Below are positions 40,884 to 50,047 of a stretch of 64,000 bases of DNA, piece by piece. Position 1 is the first letter of the stretch. Each line of letters opens with the position of its first letter. Below the pieces are notes generated by a model. The model was not told where the DNA came from, did no database searches, and saw nothing but the letters and a program-made list of their open reading frames with translations. Made by a program: the position numbers and the translations under genes. This stretch comes from Microvirga sp. VF16 (GTDB taxonomy: Bacteria > Pseudomonadota > Alphaproteobacteria > Rhizobiales > Beijerinckiaceae), in NCBI RefSeq assembly GCF_016864375.1, contig NZ_CP069354.1, positions 4,375,501 to 4,439,500 on the forward strand. Reading direction: 5' to 3'.

Positions 40884-42980
40884 CTATTCCGCAGGCTCGG
40901 CCTCACGCATGTCGACGGGCGTCGACAGGCCGCCTTCGATCTTCTTCATGTCGATGCGCCGGTCGTGATAGGCGGCGAGCGTCGAGCGGTGACCGATGGA
41001 GACGACCGTCGTGTTCGGCAGCTTCTCCTTGATGATGCGGTAGATCTCCTCTTCCGTCGGCTCATCGAGCGCGGCCGTCGCCTCGTCCAGGAACAGCCAG
41101 TCGGGCTTGGCGAGGAGCGCGCGGGCAACCGCGAGGCGCTGCTGCTCGCCGAGTGACAGGGTCTGCCCCCAGGCCCGCTCCTCGTCGAGCCGATCCGCGA
41201 TCTGCGGGAGCTTGGCGATGCGAAGCGCCTCCGCCATCTCGGCATCCGTGTAGGCATCGACCTTGCCTGGATAGGTCACGGCATCTCGCAGGGTTCCGAT
41301 GGGGATGTAGGGACGCTGCGGCAGGAGCATCATGCTCTGCCCCTCCGGCACGAAGATCTGTCCCTCACCGAAGGGCCAGATGCCCGCGATGGCACGGAAG
41401 AGGGTCGATTTGCCCGAGCCCGACGGCCCGGTCATCAGGGTGCGTTCGCCCGGACGAAAGGCAAGCTCGTCCGTGTGCAAGAGAGCGCTGCCGTCAGGCA
41501 GGCGCACGTCCAGATCTTCCAGGCGCAGCTCTTGGCTCGCCTTCGGGGCGATTGCCAACTTGCTCTCGCCGCCGACGCGCTGAGCGGAGGCAATCGCACC
41601 CTCGAACGTGGTGAGACGGTCGAGCACTGCCTTATAGTCGGCAAGCGTCGTATAGATCGTGATGAAATAGGTGAGCGCCGACTCCACCCGGGAAAACGCA
41701 CCGACCACCTGCTGCATCTGTCCAAGGGTGATCTTGCCGATGAAGTAGTAAGGCGCGGTCAGGATATAGGGCACCACCACGTTGGCCTGGAAATAGGCCG
41801 AGGTGAAGGTGTTGAGCTTGATGAGGCGGAAGACGATCCGCATGTAGTTGTCGACGACCTGTCCGAACCGCCGCCCGAGGCTCTCCCGCTCGGCCCTCTC
41901 GCCGCCGAGAAGCGCGACCTGCTCCGTGTATTCACGCAGGCGCGCTAGCGAGAAGCGGTAATTCGCCTCGACCCGCTCCTGCTCGAAGTTCAGGGCGATC
42001 AGGGGACGACCGATCAGGTGCGTGACCCATGTGCCGAGAATGGCATAACCCGCGCAGACCCAGACCAGCAGGCCAGGCACCTCCCAGCTCGTCCCCGGAA
42101 AAGTGAAGCCGGCCGAAATGGTCCAGAGAATGGCCACGAAGGACACAAGCGTCGCGGCCTGGTTCATCAGGCCGACGGACAGGGAATAGGTGCTTTCGAC
42201 GAACTTGCGCAGGTCTTCCGAGATACGCTGGTCCGGGTTGTCCGCGCCCCGGCCCATGATCTGCATCCGGTAATGTGTCCCGTCGCCGAGCCACTCGCGC
42301 ACGTAATAGGTGTTGAGAAAGGCGCGCCAGCGGATGGTGAGCACGTTCTGCAGCAGCACCTCGGTCAGGGCGATGGACACGAACACGGCGGCCAGAGGCG
42401 TGAAGATGACGAAGAGCTGATACCAGAATGCCGCAGCATCCTTGGCTTCAAGCGCGTTGAACATATCGCGCGAAAAGAAGCTGAGGCGCACGTTGAGGGC
42501 GACCTGGGCAAGATTGATCGCGATGAGGATGCCGATCATCCAGGTGCCAATGACACCTTCACGCGCCCGCACGAGACCGATGAAGGGGACGCGGATGACG
42601 CTGTCGGCCTGGGAGTCGAGATAGCGGTCCGTGATCCGGCAGATGGTGCGGACGACGGGGACGTAGGACAGGCCGTAGATGATCGCCCCGAAGGCCGTGG
42701 CACCGAGCGCGGCGGAGGGCGGCGGGACGTATCCCGTGTAATCGCCCGTGATTGCGCCCGCGACAGCGCCGAGGATCAGAGCCACAAGCACAAGATGCGT
42801 CGCCGACAGCATCACGACGAAAATGCGCAGGAACTTGGGGATGTCCCTTCCGACGAACACGATCCCGGCCAAGGCCAGGGTTGAAAGAGGCAGGTAGAAG
42901 GGAACCGCAACCGCTCCCCCCAGGGAGGCTGCCAGAACACCCAGACCTACGAGTGCCAGCGCGATGCTCGCCTTGATCAT
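40884..42980 (-). CDS. ABC transporter, fused permease/ATPase, SbmA/BacA-YddA family
   Basis: This 698-residue transporter fuses six or more membrane segments with an ATPase domain. The permease belongs to the ABC_membrane_2 (SbmA/BacA-like) group, seen in LSFFSRDMFNALEAKDAAAF, YYVREWLGDGTHYRMQ, NPDQRISEDL and EAFQANVVVPYILTAP-like blocks. The C-terminal ATPase has Walker A GPSGSGKST, signature LSLGEQQRLAVAR, and Walker B LFLDEATAALDE, followed by a HRSTL switch. Such transporters import peptides, bleomycin or vitamin B12. AGGAG abuts ATG 42986 but is six bases from ATG 42980, fixing the latter. It is divergent from metNIQ. Confidence 0.92.
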   Translation of the reverse strand: MIKASIALALVGLGVLAASLGGAVAVPFYLPLSTLALAGIVFVGRDIPKFLRIFVVMLSATHLVLVALILGAVAGAITGDYTGYVPPPSAALGATAFGAIIYGLSYVPVVRTICRITDRYLDSQADSVIRVPFIGLVRAREGVIGTWMIGILIAINLAQVALNVRLSFFSRDMFNALEAKDAAAFWYQLFVIFTPLAAVFVSIALTEVLLQNVLTIRWRAFLNTYYVREWLGDGTHYRMQIMGRGADNPDQRISEDLRKFVESTYSLSVGLMNQAATLVSFVAILWTISAGFTFPGTSWEVPGLLVWVCAGYAILGTWVTHLIGRPLIALNFEQERVEANYRFSLARLREYTEQVALLGGERAERESLGRRFGQVVDNYMRIVFRLIKLNTFTSAYFQANVVVPYILTAPYYFIGKITLGQMQQVVGAFSRVESALTYFITIYTTLADYKAVLDRLTTFEGAIASAQRVGGESKLAIAPKASQELRLEDLDVRLPDGSALLHTDELAFRPGERTLMTGPSGSGKSTLFRAIAGIWPFGEGQIFVPEGQSMMLLPQRPYIPIGTLRDAVTYPGKVDAYTDAEMAEALRIAKLPQIADRLDEERAWGQTLSLGEQQRLAVARALLAKPDWLFLDEATAALDEPTEEEIYRIIKEKLPNTTVVSIGHRSTLAAYHDRRIDMKKIEGGLSTPVDMREAEPAE

Positions 42981-43131
42981 ACACATCTCCTGCCGAGGTC
43001 CCGGCCCGGCTCTTTGAAACTCGAAGCAGCCGGATCAATGGCGCTTGTGGCGAAAGAAAGGAGGAACTTCCTCCAGTTAGAAGCGATAGCAGTCTTGTGA
43101 GAATAGCGACAGCTCGCTAGAAGCCTCGGAA

Positions 43132-43166
43132 CGTTCGTCAAAACAGATTGTTTTGTTTAACGAACG
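43132..43166. promoter_or_regulatory. Inverted repeat upstream of the met operon
   Basis: The left arm CGTTCGTCAAAACA (43132-43145) pairs with TGTTTTG (43149-43155) and ACGAACG (43160-43166). The 14-base match is interrupted only by a four-base TTTA insertion on the right side. A TTGACT -35-like hexamer follows at 43173. The position, 75 bases upstream of metN, suggests an operator or RNA hairpin controlling methionine uptake; I found no match to a SAM-II riboswitch. Confidence 0.55.
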
Positions 43167-43240
43167 AAAAGGTTGACTTAGAGAACGGGATGTTTCATGT
43201 GTCATATCGACATCCCCGACGTCACTGAAAAGGCGACCTC

Positions 43241-44335
43241 ATGAACGCCCATCTTGGATATCTCGGCGACCAGCACGCCCAGCGCCTTGTGCCGGCGGAG
43301 TCCATCGTGCGCCTGGAGAAGGTGTCGAAGACCTTCCCCGGCCGTGACGGCCAGCCTGTCACGGCGCTGCAGGAGATCAACCTCGCCGTTCCTCAGGGCT
43401 CGATCCTCGGCGTGATCGGTCGCTCGGGTGCGGGCAAGTCCACCCTGATCCGCCTCGTGAACGGCCTGGAAAAGCCTTCCTCCGGCAAGGTGATCGTGGA
43501 CGGTGCCGATATCGCGGCCCTTCCCGAAGCAGCCCTTCGCCACGCCCGCCGCTCCATCGGCATGATCTTCCAGCACTTCAACCTGCTCTCCTCGCGCACG
43601 GCGGCTCAGAACATCGCCCTGCCGCTCGAGGTGGCAGGCTATGACAAGGCCGAAATCAAAACCCGCGTCGAGGAGTTGCTGGCTCTCGTCGGTTTGACCG
43701 ACAAGCGCAACCGCTATCCATCCGAGCTCTCCGGCGGCCAGAAGCAGCGCGTTGGCATTGCCCGCGCGCTCGCCACCAAGCCCAAGGTTCTCCTGTCGGA
43801 CGAGGCGACCTCGGCCCTCGATCCGGAAACCACCCGCTCGATCCTTGACCTGCTCGGCCGCATCAACGACGAGCTTGGCCTTACCATCCTGCTCATCACC
43901 CACGAGATGGCGGTGATCCGCAACATCGCCCGAGAGGTCGCGGTGATCGAAGGCGGACGCATTGTCGAGCAGGGCGACGTGTTCGAGGTCTTCACCCGGC
44001 CGCAGCACGAGGTGACCCGCTCCTTCCTCGCCGACGAGTCGGGCCGCGCGTTGCCGCCCTATGTGCAGAGCAGGCTTAAAGCCGAGGCGACGCCCGGAAG
44101 CCAGGCGGTGATCCGCATCGGCTTCCGCGGCCCGCATGCGACGGACCCGGTTCTCGCGCGGCTTGCCCGCGATCTCAACATCGAGACGAACATCCTGTCC
44201 GGCTCGGTGGATGAAATCGCAGGTCGCCCCTTCGGCACTCTCGTGGTCGGCGTCCCGGAAGCCTCGCTCGCTACCACCCTCGATTTCCTGAACAAGCACG
44301 GTCTCGATACGGAGGTTCTCGGCCATGTCGCCTGA
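43241..44335 (+). CDS. metN: Methionine ABC transporter ATP-binding protein
   Basis: MetN powers uptake of D/L-methionine. The 364-residue protein has Walker A GRSGAGKST near residue 66, the Q-loop FQHFNLL, signature LSGGQKQRVGIAR, Walker B VLLSDEATSALDP and switch His in THEM. The last 90 residues form the NIL/ACT-type domain, which in E. coli MetN binds methionine and inhibits transport. It overlaps metI by 11 bases, and metQ follows, so the three genes form a complete operon. The inverted repeat at 43132-43166 lies upstream. Confidence 0.96.
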   Translation: MNAHLGYLGDQHAQRLVPAESIVRLEKVSKTFPGRDGQPVTALQEINLAVPQGSILGVIGRSGAGKSTLIRLVNGLEKPSSGKVIVDGADIAALPEAALRHARRSIGMIFQHFNLLSSRTAAQNIALPLEVAGYDKAEIKTRVEELLALVGLTDKRNRYPSELSGGQKQRVGIARALATKPKVLLSDEATSALDPETTRSILDLLGRINDELGLTILLITHEMAVIRNIAREVAVIEGGRIVEQGDVFEVFTRPQHEVTRSFLADESGRALPPYVQSRLKAEATPGSQAVIRIGFRGPHATDPVLARLARDLNIETNILSGSVDEIAGRPFGTLVVGVPEASLATTLDFLNKHGLDTEVLGHVA

Positions 44336-44990
44336 GATGATTAACCTCATCGCCAATTCCACCGGCGAAACGCTCTACATGGTCGCCGTCTCGGCCCTGC
44401 TCGCCACAATCTTCGGCCTGCCGCTCGGCGTATTTCTCGCCACCTCCGGCAAGGGTGAGCTGTTTGCCGCTCCGTGGATCAACCGCATGCTTGGCGTTGT
44501 CGTCAATGCGACGCGCTCGACACCCTTCATTATCCTCGTCGTTGCGATCATCCCCTTCACGCGCCTGATCGCCGGCACCTCCATCGGCACGAATGCCGCG
44601 ATGGTGCCGCTGACCATTGCCGCGACGCCCTTCATCGCGCGTCTCATTGAAGGCGCGATCCGTGAAGTGGACCAGGGTCTGATCGAAGCCGCGCGCGCCT
44701 TCGGTGCAACGCCGCTCCAAATCGTGCGCAAGGTGCTGATCCCGGAAGCGCTTCCCGGCATCGTGCTCGGCCTCACGCTCGCGGTCGTGTCGCTTCTCGG
44801 CTTCTCGGCCATGGTGGGCGCGGTCGGCGGCGGCGGCCTCGGCGATCTCGGCATCCGCTACGGCTACCAGCGCTTCATGCCCGAAATGATGCTCGCCGTG
44901 GTGGTCGTGCTCATCGTCCTCGTCCAGGCGGTGCAGAGCATCGGCGACCGTCTCGCCCGGCATCTCAACAAACGCATCCGCCACGCCTGA
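44325..44990 (+). CDS. metI: Methionine ABC transporter permease
   Basis: MetI is the membrane subunit. The 221-residue protein has five predicted helices and the EAA loop EAARAFGATPLQIVRKVLIPEALPG, which contacts MetN. Blocks GETLYMVAVSALLATIFGLPLG and GYQRFMPEMMLAVVVVLIVLVQ fit family architecture, with the conserved GGGGLGDLGIRYGY. It starts inside the end of metN and is followed 34 bases later by metQ, so stoichiometric expression is expected. Confidence 0.96.
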   Translation: MSPEMINLIANSTGETLYMVAVSALLATIFGLPLGVFLATSGKGELFAAPWINRMLGVVVNATRSTPFIILVVAIIPFTRLIAGTSIGTNAAMVPLTIAATPFIARLIEGAIREVDQGLIEAARAFGATPLQIVRKVLIPEALPGIVLGLTLAVVSLLGFSAMVGAVGGGGLGDLGIRYGYQRFMPEMMLAVVVVLIVLVQAVQSIGDRLARHLNKRIRHA

Positions 44991-45024
44991 TCACGCATAA
45001 AAGTATCGCACAAGGAGTACAAAA

Positions 45025-45813
45025 ATGTCGCTGAAGAAACTGGGCCTCGCCGCCTTCCTCTCTTTCGCCGCCCTTCCCGCTCTCGCACAGCAGACGCAGA
45101 CCGTCCGCATCGGCGCCACGCCCGGCCCGCATGCGCAGATCCTCGAAGCCGTGAAGCCGATTGCCGCCAAGAAGGGCCTCGACATCAAGATCGTCGAGTT
45201 CTCCGATTACGTCGTGCCGAACACCGCTCTGGCCGGCGGCGACATCGAGGCGAACTCGTTCCAGAATCAGCCCTATCTCGACAATCAGGTGGCCGACCGC
45301 GGCTTCAAGATCGAGAGCGTGGCGCTCACCGTGAACTTCCCGATCGGCATCTATTCCAAGAAGCACAAGAGCCTCGACGCGCTACCGAACGGCGCCACGA
45401 TTTCGATCCCGAACGATCCAACGAATGGCGGTCGCGCCCTCATCCTTCTGCAGGACAAGGGCCTGATCAAGCTGAAGGACGGCGTGGGCTACAAGCCGAC
45501 TCCCCTCGACGTGACGGACAATCCCAAGAAGCTGAAATTCGTCGAGATCGAAGCCGCCCAGGGTCCGCGCGTGCTCGCCGACGTGGATGCCGCCATCATC
45601 AACACCAACTACGCGACATCGGGCGGCCTCGATCCGGTGAAGGATCCGATTGCCCGCGAGAACCCGAAGGGTCCATACGTGAACCTCATCGCCGTGCGCA
45701 GCGAGGACAAGAACAAGCCGTGGGTGAAGGCCCTCGTCGAGTCCTACCACACTCCAGAGGTGAAGCAGTTCATCGAGGAGAAGTTCAAAGGCTCCGTTCT
45801 GACGAGCTGGTAA
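45025..45813 (+). CDS. metQ: MetQ/NlpA-family methionine-binding protein
   Basis: MetQ delivers methionine to MetNI. The 262-residue protein starts with a signal peptide (1-22, cut near ALA-Q) and has no lipobox cysteine, so it is a soluble periplasmic protein rather than a lipoprotein. Family blocks are RIGATPGPHAQILEAVKPIA, SDYVVPNTALAGGDIEANSFQ, YLDNQVADRG and TNYATSGGLDP. A strong AAGGAG precedes the ATG. A Rho-independent terminator follows 23 bases after the stop, ending the operon. Confidence 0.96.
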   Translation: MSLKKLGLAAFLSFAALPALAQQTQTVRIGATPGPHAQILEAVKPIAAKKGLDIKIVEFSDYVVPNTALAGGDIEANSFQNQPYLDNQVADRGFKIESVALTVNFPIGIYSKKHKSLDALPNGATISIPNDPTNGGRALILLQDKGLIKLKDGVGYKPTPLDVTDNPKKLKFVEIEAAQGPRVLADVDAAIINTNYATSGGLDPVKDPIARENPKGPYVNLIAVRSEDKNKPWVKALVESYHTPEVKQFIEEKFKGSVLTSW

Positions 45814-45836
45814 GTTCCCTGCCAACCGTCATGAAG

Positions 45837-45861
45837 AAAGCCGGTCCCTCGGGCCGGCTTT
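45837..45861 (+). terminator. Rho-independent terminator of metNIQ
   Basis: Stem AAAGCCGG/CCGGCTTT, extended by inner pairs including one G-U, with a three-base loop, followed by a T-rich run (TTTATT). It lies just after the metQ stop and before the convergent kinase gene. Confidence 0.85.
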
Positions 45862-45898
45862 TTATTATCCGGACAACGCGAAAGCTGTACGTCGGTCG

Positions 45899-46948
45899 CT
45901 ACAAAGGGAGCGTCGCCGCAATACGGCTCGATGCGGCGCCGTTCCCTCCCCCGCATTGTCCGAATGTCACGTTTCCACCCCGTGACTTGGCGAGTGTTGC
46001 AATCATGCGCATGCCGAGGCCGCGTCTATCCTGCGCGAGATCGAAATCCTTCGGGAATCCTGTGCCCTCATCCTCGATGCTGATTTCCACATGGGCATCG
46101 CTCTTCGCGAGCCGAACCCGGATGCGCCCCGAGCCGTATTTGATCGAGTTCGTGACGGCCTCCGTGGTGATGAGACCGAGGGCAACCAGCAGATCCGCCT
46201 TCAACGTCAGAGGAGGCATTTCTCCCGGGTCCAGGATGATCGGCCGCTGGTAGGTCTCACCGAGCGAAGTGCGCAGGTCGGTCATGACCCCTTCGATGTA
46301 AGGCTGCACCTCCCCTTCCACAACGGAACTGTCCTGTTGCAGGCGCGAATGAAGAATGCCGATCGTTCCGATCCGCGCCGAGGCTTCGCTGAGCTGAATT
46401 TTCACGGCCTCATTGCAGGACCCGCGAGCCTGCAGGTTCAGCATGCTGCGCACGAGCTGCAGACTGTTGGCTACCCGGTGATGCACCTCGCGCATCAGCA
46501 GTTCTTTTTCCGCCAGAAGCGTCTCGCGCTCCGCTTCCAGACGGCGGCGCTCGGTCACGTCGCGCACGATGACCATCGCGGCCTTCGGAGCAACCCATGA
46601 CATATGCCGTGCCGCGACCTCCACCTGAACCTCGGTCCCATCGAGACGCCGCCATGTCTCATCGACCAGGGGCGCATAGCCGGTCTGCTGCACCTGGCGA
46701 ATGCGCTCTTTCACGAGATCTTGGGATGGCTCGGCCACGAATTCCAGAACGGGGCAGCCGATGATGTCGTTGACAGAATCTGCTCTGACGAGATGAGCCA
46801 TCGCGAGATTGGCGAAGACGATCATGTGACCGTCATGAACAATCAGGGCATCGGGGCAAAGCTCCATCAGCGTGCGGTAGTTCTGATCGTTCAAACCTGC
46901 GAAACCGCTGCCGATGTGCTGCTGCTCAGAGAGCAAAGCATTCTGCAT
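45899..46948 (-). CDS. PAS sensor histidine kinase, HisKA_2 type
   Basis: This 349-residue soluble kinase has a PAS domain (about 22-130: YRTLMELCPDALIVHDG, RRLDGTEVQVEV), a HisKA_2 dimerisation domain with EVHHRVANSLQLV (phosphoacceptor His156 or His157), and an HATPase_c domain with TTEAVTNSIKYGSG, DEGTGFP and GLGMRMI blocks. Such kinases in alphaproteobacteria often feed general-stress PhyR-like or response-regulator pathways. No response regulator adjoins it, so it is an orphan kinase. The PAS ligand is unknown. The gene is transcribed away from the metalloprotease and converges on metQ. Confidence 0.93.
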   Translation of the reverse strand: MQNALLSEQQHIGSGFAGLNDQNYRTLMELCPDALIVHDGHMIVFANLAMAHLVRADSVNDIIGCPVLEFVAEPSQDLVKERIRQVQQTGYAPLVDETWRRLDGTEVQVEVAARHMSWVAPKAAMVIVRDVTERRRLEAERETLLAEKELLMREVHHRVANSLQLVRSMLNLQARGSCNEAVKIQLSEASARIGTIGILHSRLQQDSSVVEGEVQPYIEGVMTDLRTSLGETYQRPIILDPGEMPPLTLKADLLVALGLITTEAVTNSIKYGSGRIRVRLAKSDAHVEISIEDEGTGFPKDFDLAQDRRGLGMRMIATLAKSRGGNVTFGQCGGGNGAASSRIAATLPL

Positions 46949-47316
46949 GAGACTCCCCTACAAAGACGATCCCCTTCTCCTGACGCAACGTAAACAACAG
47001 ATCATTCTTTACATTGTGTGTAGCGATCTTATCCCGGCATTCATCATCATTATACTACTAGTTCGGGTAGTTGATGCAGAGATATATTGGTCATTTCGTG
47101 CTGGAATCCCGGATTTACGACAGCAATTCTGCCGTAATATGCGGAGCCGACCACGACCGGAACAGGGCTCCTGGCATCACCGCTTCCCTGTCAATGGAGG
47201 AGACCGCTCTCCTCACCGCACCGCATTCCTTAAGAACAGAGCCCAAGTTGCGTCGATAAAGCTTGAGGGTATAGTGCCGCAAACAACGCTTATCATTGCC
47301 GAAGCTGGGGGCGATC
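46949..47316. other. 368-base intergenic region between kinase and metalloprotease
   Basis: This region lies between the divergent starts of the kinase and the RTX protease and is visibly AT-richer than its flanks (for example around 47040-47060). Small open frames exist on both strands, the longest 89 residues on the minus strand, but none has a convincing Shine-Dalgarno or family-like sequence. I see no palindrome or terminator. It probably holds promoters for both genes; I cannot place them. Confidence 0.5.
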
Positions 47317-48708
47317 ATGGCAAGTCCAAGCGATAACCATCTCGATGCCAGTCGCGTCTCGTCGATCTCTGCGGGCCTCGCCACTGGACTGATCTACGGC
47401 TACAAATGGGGATCGCCTTCGAAAGGGGTGGGCACGCATATCACCTGGAGCGTGCCGCAGGGAACCGCCTGGTTTGCCAATTCCTATTCATCCTGGGGCG
47501 AGCAGTATGACTGGTACGTCCTCAGCGAGACCGAGATCCAAGGTGCCACCAGGGCGATGAACGCTTGGATGTCAGTATCGGGGCTGACGGCTTCTCGTAT
47601 TGCCGACAATCAGACGACCGTGGGCGAAATCCGCTTAGCCAAGTCCTCCCGAGGCTCTGCGAACAGCGACGGTCATGCCTATCTGCCCTCCGATGCACCC
47701 AATGCCGGCGATATCTGGCTGCAGGTCAACAGTTGGAACCGGTCCGGCAATGATGCTCACAGGCCGGGCACCTTTGCTTATCTGACGCTTCTCCATGAGA
47801 TCGGCCATGCTCTCGGCCTGAAGCATCCCTTCGAGACCTCGGGCTACAACGGCAATGTGCTGCCGGCGCAATACGACAATTATTTCATGACGATCATGAG
47901 CTATTCAGCCACGCCATGGTCGCGCTCCGCATCGGCGGATTTCTATCCGACCACACCGATGTATCTCGACCTCCTGGCGATCCAGCATCTCTATGGCCGC
48001 GACACGAAGACGAATGCGGGCAATTCGACCTATACGTTCTGGGAAGGCCAGAAATACTGGCAGACCATCTACGATGCGAGCGGAACCGATACGGTGGTCT
48101 ATAGAGGCTCGGTCGACAGCATGATCGATCTACGGGAGGGATGGTACAGTTCCGTCAGCGATGCGATCAATTTCGGCGATGGAACGTCGTCTCGAAGCAC
48201 CGTCTATATCGGCCCCAATGTCACGATCGAGAATGCCACCGGCGGTACCGGCTCCGATACGCTGATCGGCAACAATGCGAGAAACACTCTCAAGGGCGAC
48301 TTCGGAAATGACACGCTCCGAGGCAGCGCGGGCGACGATAAGCTCTATGGCGGCGCTGGCAATGACAGGCTTTCGGGTGGTTCGGGCCAGGACTCCTTCT
48401 ACTTCAACGCTCCTCTGTCCGACGATCCATCCGCCGGCGACATCGATTGGATCACCGATTTCAACGTTGTGAGTGACCTGATCTATCTCGAGGATGCCGT
48501 CTTCAAAGGGATCCGAAAGGGCAAGATGAGCCAATCCGTCTTCACGACGGGAAGTGCCGCCAAGGATTCGAAGGACCGGATCGTCTACGACAAGAAGACC
48601 GGCAGCCTGTTCTACGATTCCGACGGCACCGGGAGCACTGCGCCAATCAAGTTCGCCGCGATGAGCAAGAACCTGAAACTGACGGCGGCGGATTTCTACA
48701 TCGTCTGA
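47317..48708 (+). CDS. RTX serralysin-like metalloprotease (M10)
   Basis: This 463-residue protein resembles serralysin-type secreted proteases. It has the zinc motif HEIGHALGLKH (His160, Glu161, His164, His170) and a Met-turn, MTIMSY, with Met194. The C-terminal half (about 305-360) has RTX repeats GGTGSDTLIGN, GSAGDDKLYG and GGAGNDRLSGG, followed by a secretion-type tail (FDSDGTGS-like blocks). RTX proteins are exported by type I systems, which read C-terminal signals; no signal peptide is present. No T1SS genes, inhibitor or toxin lie in the window. The ATG at 47317 has a GGGGGC Shine-Dalgarno. Confidence 0.9.
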   Translation: MASPSDNHLDASRVSSISAGLATGLIYGYKWGSPSKGVGTHITWSVPQGTAWFANSYSSWGEQYDWYVLSETEIQGATRAMNAWMSVSGLTASRIADNQTTVGEIRLAKSSRGSANSDGHAYLPSDAPNAGDIWLQVNSWNRSGNDAHRPGTFAYLTLLHEIGHALGLKHPFETSGYNGNVLPAQYDNYFMTIMSYSATPWSRSASADFYPTTPMYLDLLAIQHLYGRDTKTNAGNSTYTFWEGQKYWQTIYDASGTDTVVYRGSVDSMIDLREGWYSSVSDAINFGDGTSSRSTVYIGPNVTIENATGGTGSDTLIGNNARNTLKGDFGNDTLRGSAGDDKLYGGAGNDRLSGGSGQDSFYFNAPLSDDPSAGDIDWITDFNVVSDLIYLEDAVFKGIRKGKMSQSVFTTGSAAKDSKDRIVYDKKTGSLFYDSDGTGSTAPIKFAAMSKNLKLTAADFYIV

Positions 48709-48730
48709 AGTGCACCTCACGCGCGCGTTA

Positions 48731-48801
48731 GAGCATCGTTGGGCGCGGAAAACCGGGTCCACTTTTCGCTGGCGCGGCCCCCCGGGTCCGCACGATGCGA
48801 T
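48731..48801. repeat. Degenerate GCATCG hairpin element, copy 2
   Basis: This lies between the convergent metalloprotease and oxidoreductase genes. GAGCATCG, CCGGGTCCACTTTT and CGCACGATGCGATAG relate it to the doublets at 33671 and 57824, but an unrelated GC-rich stretch interrupts it. It may act as a transcription barrier for the convergent pair. Confidence 0.6.
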
Positions 48802-48818
48802 AGTGCTCGCACCATGCA

Positions 48819-49898
48819 CTATTTCTGTCGCGGCTCCTTCAGATCCTGTCCGGCGGTGACAAGCTTTCCGGCGCGCTTCGCCTTCACCGCCTCCATCAAC
48901 GTCCAGGCGGCGTTGCGCACCTCCTCCTGCACGGCCTGATCCTGATCGAGCTCCTCATGGCTGGTCGCATAGGGCTTCCAGTAGCCGATATAGCGGTCGA
49001 GCTCCGCGGCTCCTCCGGCGGCCACAAGATCCATGGCGCGCAGCCAATCCGACAGACTCCGGCGAACGCCGCCAGCGCCTTCGGTGTCGCCGTGCACGAT
49101 GACAGAAAAGAGCCTGCCTTCCAGGTGCTTGGGATAGTCCCAGCCCTTCAGTTCAAGCTCCTTCGCAAGATCCGTTTTCTTGCCTTGCGTCGAGGTCGGA
49201 TCCGGATTGCCGCCATCGGCGCAGACGAGCCGATCCATCATCAGCTTCAAAGGAGATGAGACCTGATACCAATTGACGGGCGTGACGATCATTACCCCAT
49301 GGGCCTCGACCCAGCGAGGATAGATCTCGTTCATCCAGTCCTGCGTCTGGCCGAGAGAGTAGTTGGGATAGCAGGAGCAGGGCCAGTGGCACAAAGCCGC
49401 CGCCGTCGAGAAGCAGGCCTTGCAGGGGTGGATGTGACGGCCGTACTCGGCGGCGAGACGGCTCAACTCGAGGATGTCGACCTCGGTGCTTCCGGCGCTC
49501 GCGAGAACCTGACGGGCGATCTCCACGAGGCGGTAGCTCTTGGACATCTCGCCAGGGCAGGTATGCTCGCTGCGGGAGGAGGCTGCGATCACGAGAAAGC
49601 GAGCGGGACCGTTCGGATCCTCATGCCGCTTCTGCGCGAGATCGACCGCTTCCTTCGCGGCGATCCAATCGACGGCGAGATCATACTCGGGGTCGGCAAA
49701 GCCGGGTCCCGCCTTGCGGGTCCTGGGGCTTTTCCGGTGATGGTTATAGGCATCCCAGGCCGCATCGGCGACCCGCTGAAGCTCGACGGTCAGCGGCTCG
49801 AAGGCAGGATCCTGGAATTGTTGGAGAAACCGTTTTCGGAACTCAGCCTGGTCGAGGGTCGGGTCGGGCGTGCCCTTCCGCGCTTCTGGAATGGACAA
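48819..49898 (-). CDS. Flavodoxin-like NAD(P)H-dependent oxidoreductase
   Basis: This 359-residue protein has a C-terminal flavodoxin-like fold of the NADPH-dependent FMN reductase group, seen in RFLVIAASSRSEHTCPGEMSKSY and MIVTPVNWYQVSSPLKLMMDRL. A cysteine-rich stretch (CKACFSTAAALCHWPCSCYP) looks like a possible metal site. The N-terminal 115 residues are less typical and may be a substrate or interaction extension. The frame starts at ATG 49940, but AGGAG lies six bases before a TTG at 49898, which I prefer. It probably reduces quinones or other electron acceptors; no partner adjoins it. Confidence 0.82.
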   Translation of the reverse strand: MSIPEARKGTPDPTLDQAEFRKRFLQQFQDPAFEPLTVELQRVADAAWDAYNHHRKSPRTRKAGPGFADPEYDLAVDWIAAKEAVDLAQKRHEDPNGPARFLVIAASSRSEHTCPGEMSKSYRLVEIARQVLASAGSTEVDILELSRLAAEYGRHIHPCKACFSTAAALCHWPCSCYPNYSLGQTQDWMNEIYPRWVEAHGVMIVTPVNWYQVSSPLKLMMDRLVCADGGNPDPTSTQGKKTDLAKELELKGWDYPKHLEGRLFSVIVHGDTEGAGGVRRSLSDWLRAMDLVAAGGAAELDRYIGYWKPYATSHEELDQDQAVQEEVRNAAWTLMEAVKAKRAGKLVTAGQDLKEPRQK

Positions 49899-50047
49899 GG
49901 AGAGCTCCTGCGCCAAGAGAATGGTGTGCCGGAATTGCAACGCAGGGTGGCCATGCCGGTTCCGGCATGGCGTTCGCCCGAGGCGATCACTATTTGCTTA
50001 GTTCGAATGAGCTCTACCTTCCTGCCTCACTATCAATGGAGCAGTCC

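Noticed and set aside
43167..43240. Possible SAM-II or other methionine riboswitch before metN
   Set aside because: No pseudoknot arms or conserved SAM-II core are visible; the only structure seen is the inverted repeat at 43132-43166, reported separately.
47071..47259. Small open frame in the kinase/protease gap
   Set aside because: No Shine-Dalgarno, no recognisable sequence, and it overlaps a longer open frame on the other strand that is equally unconvincing.
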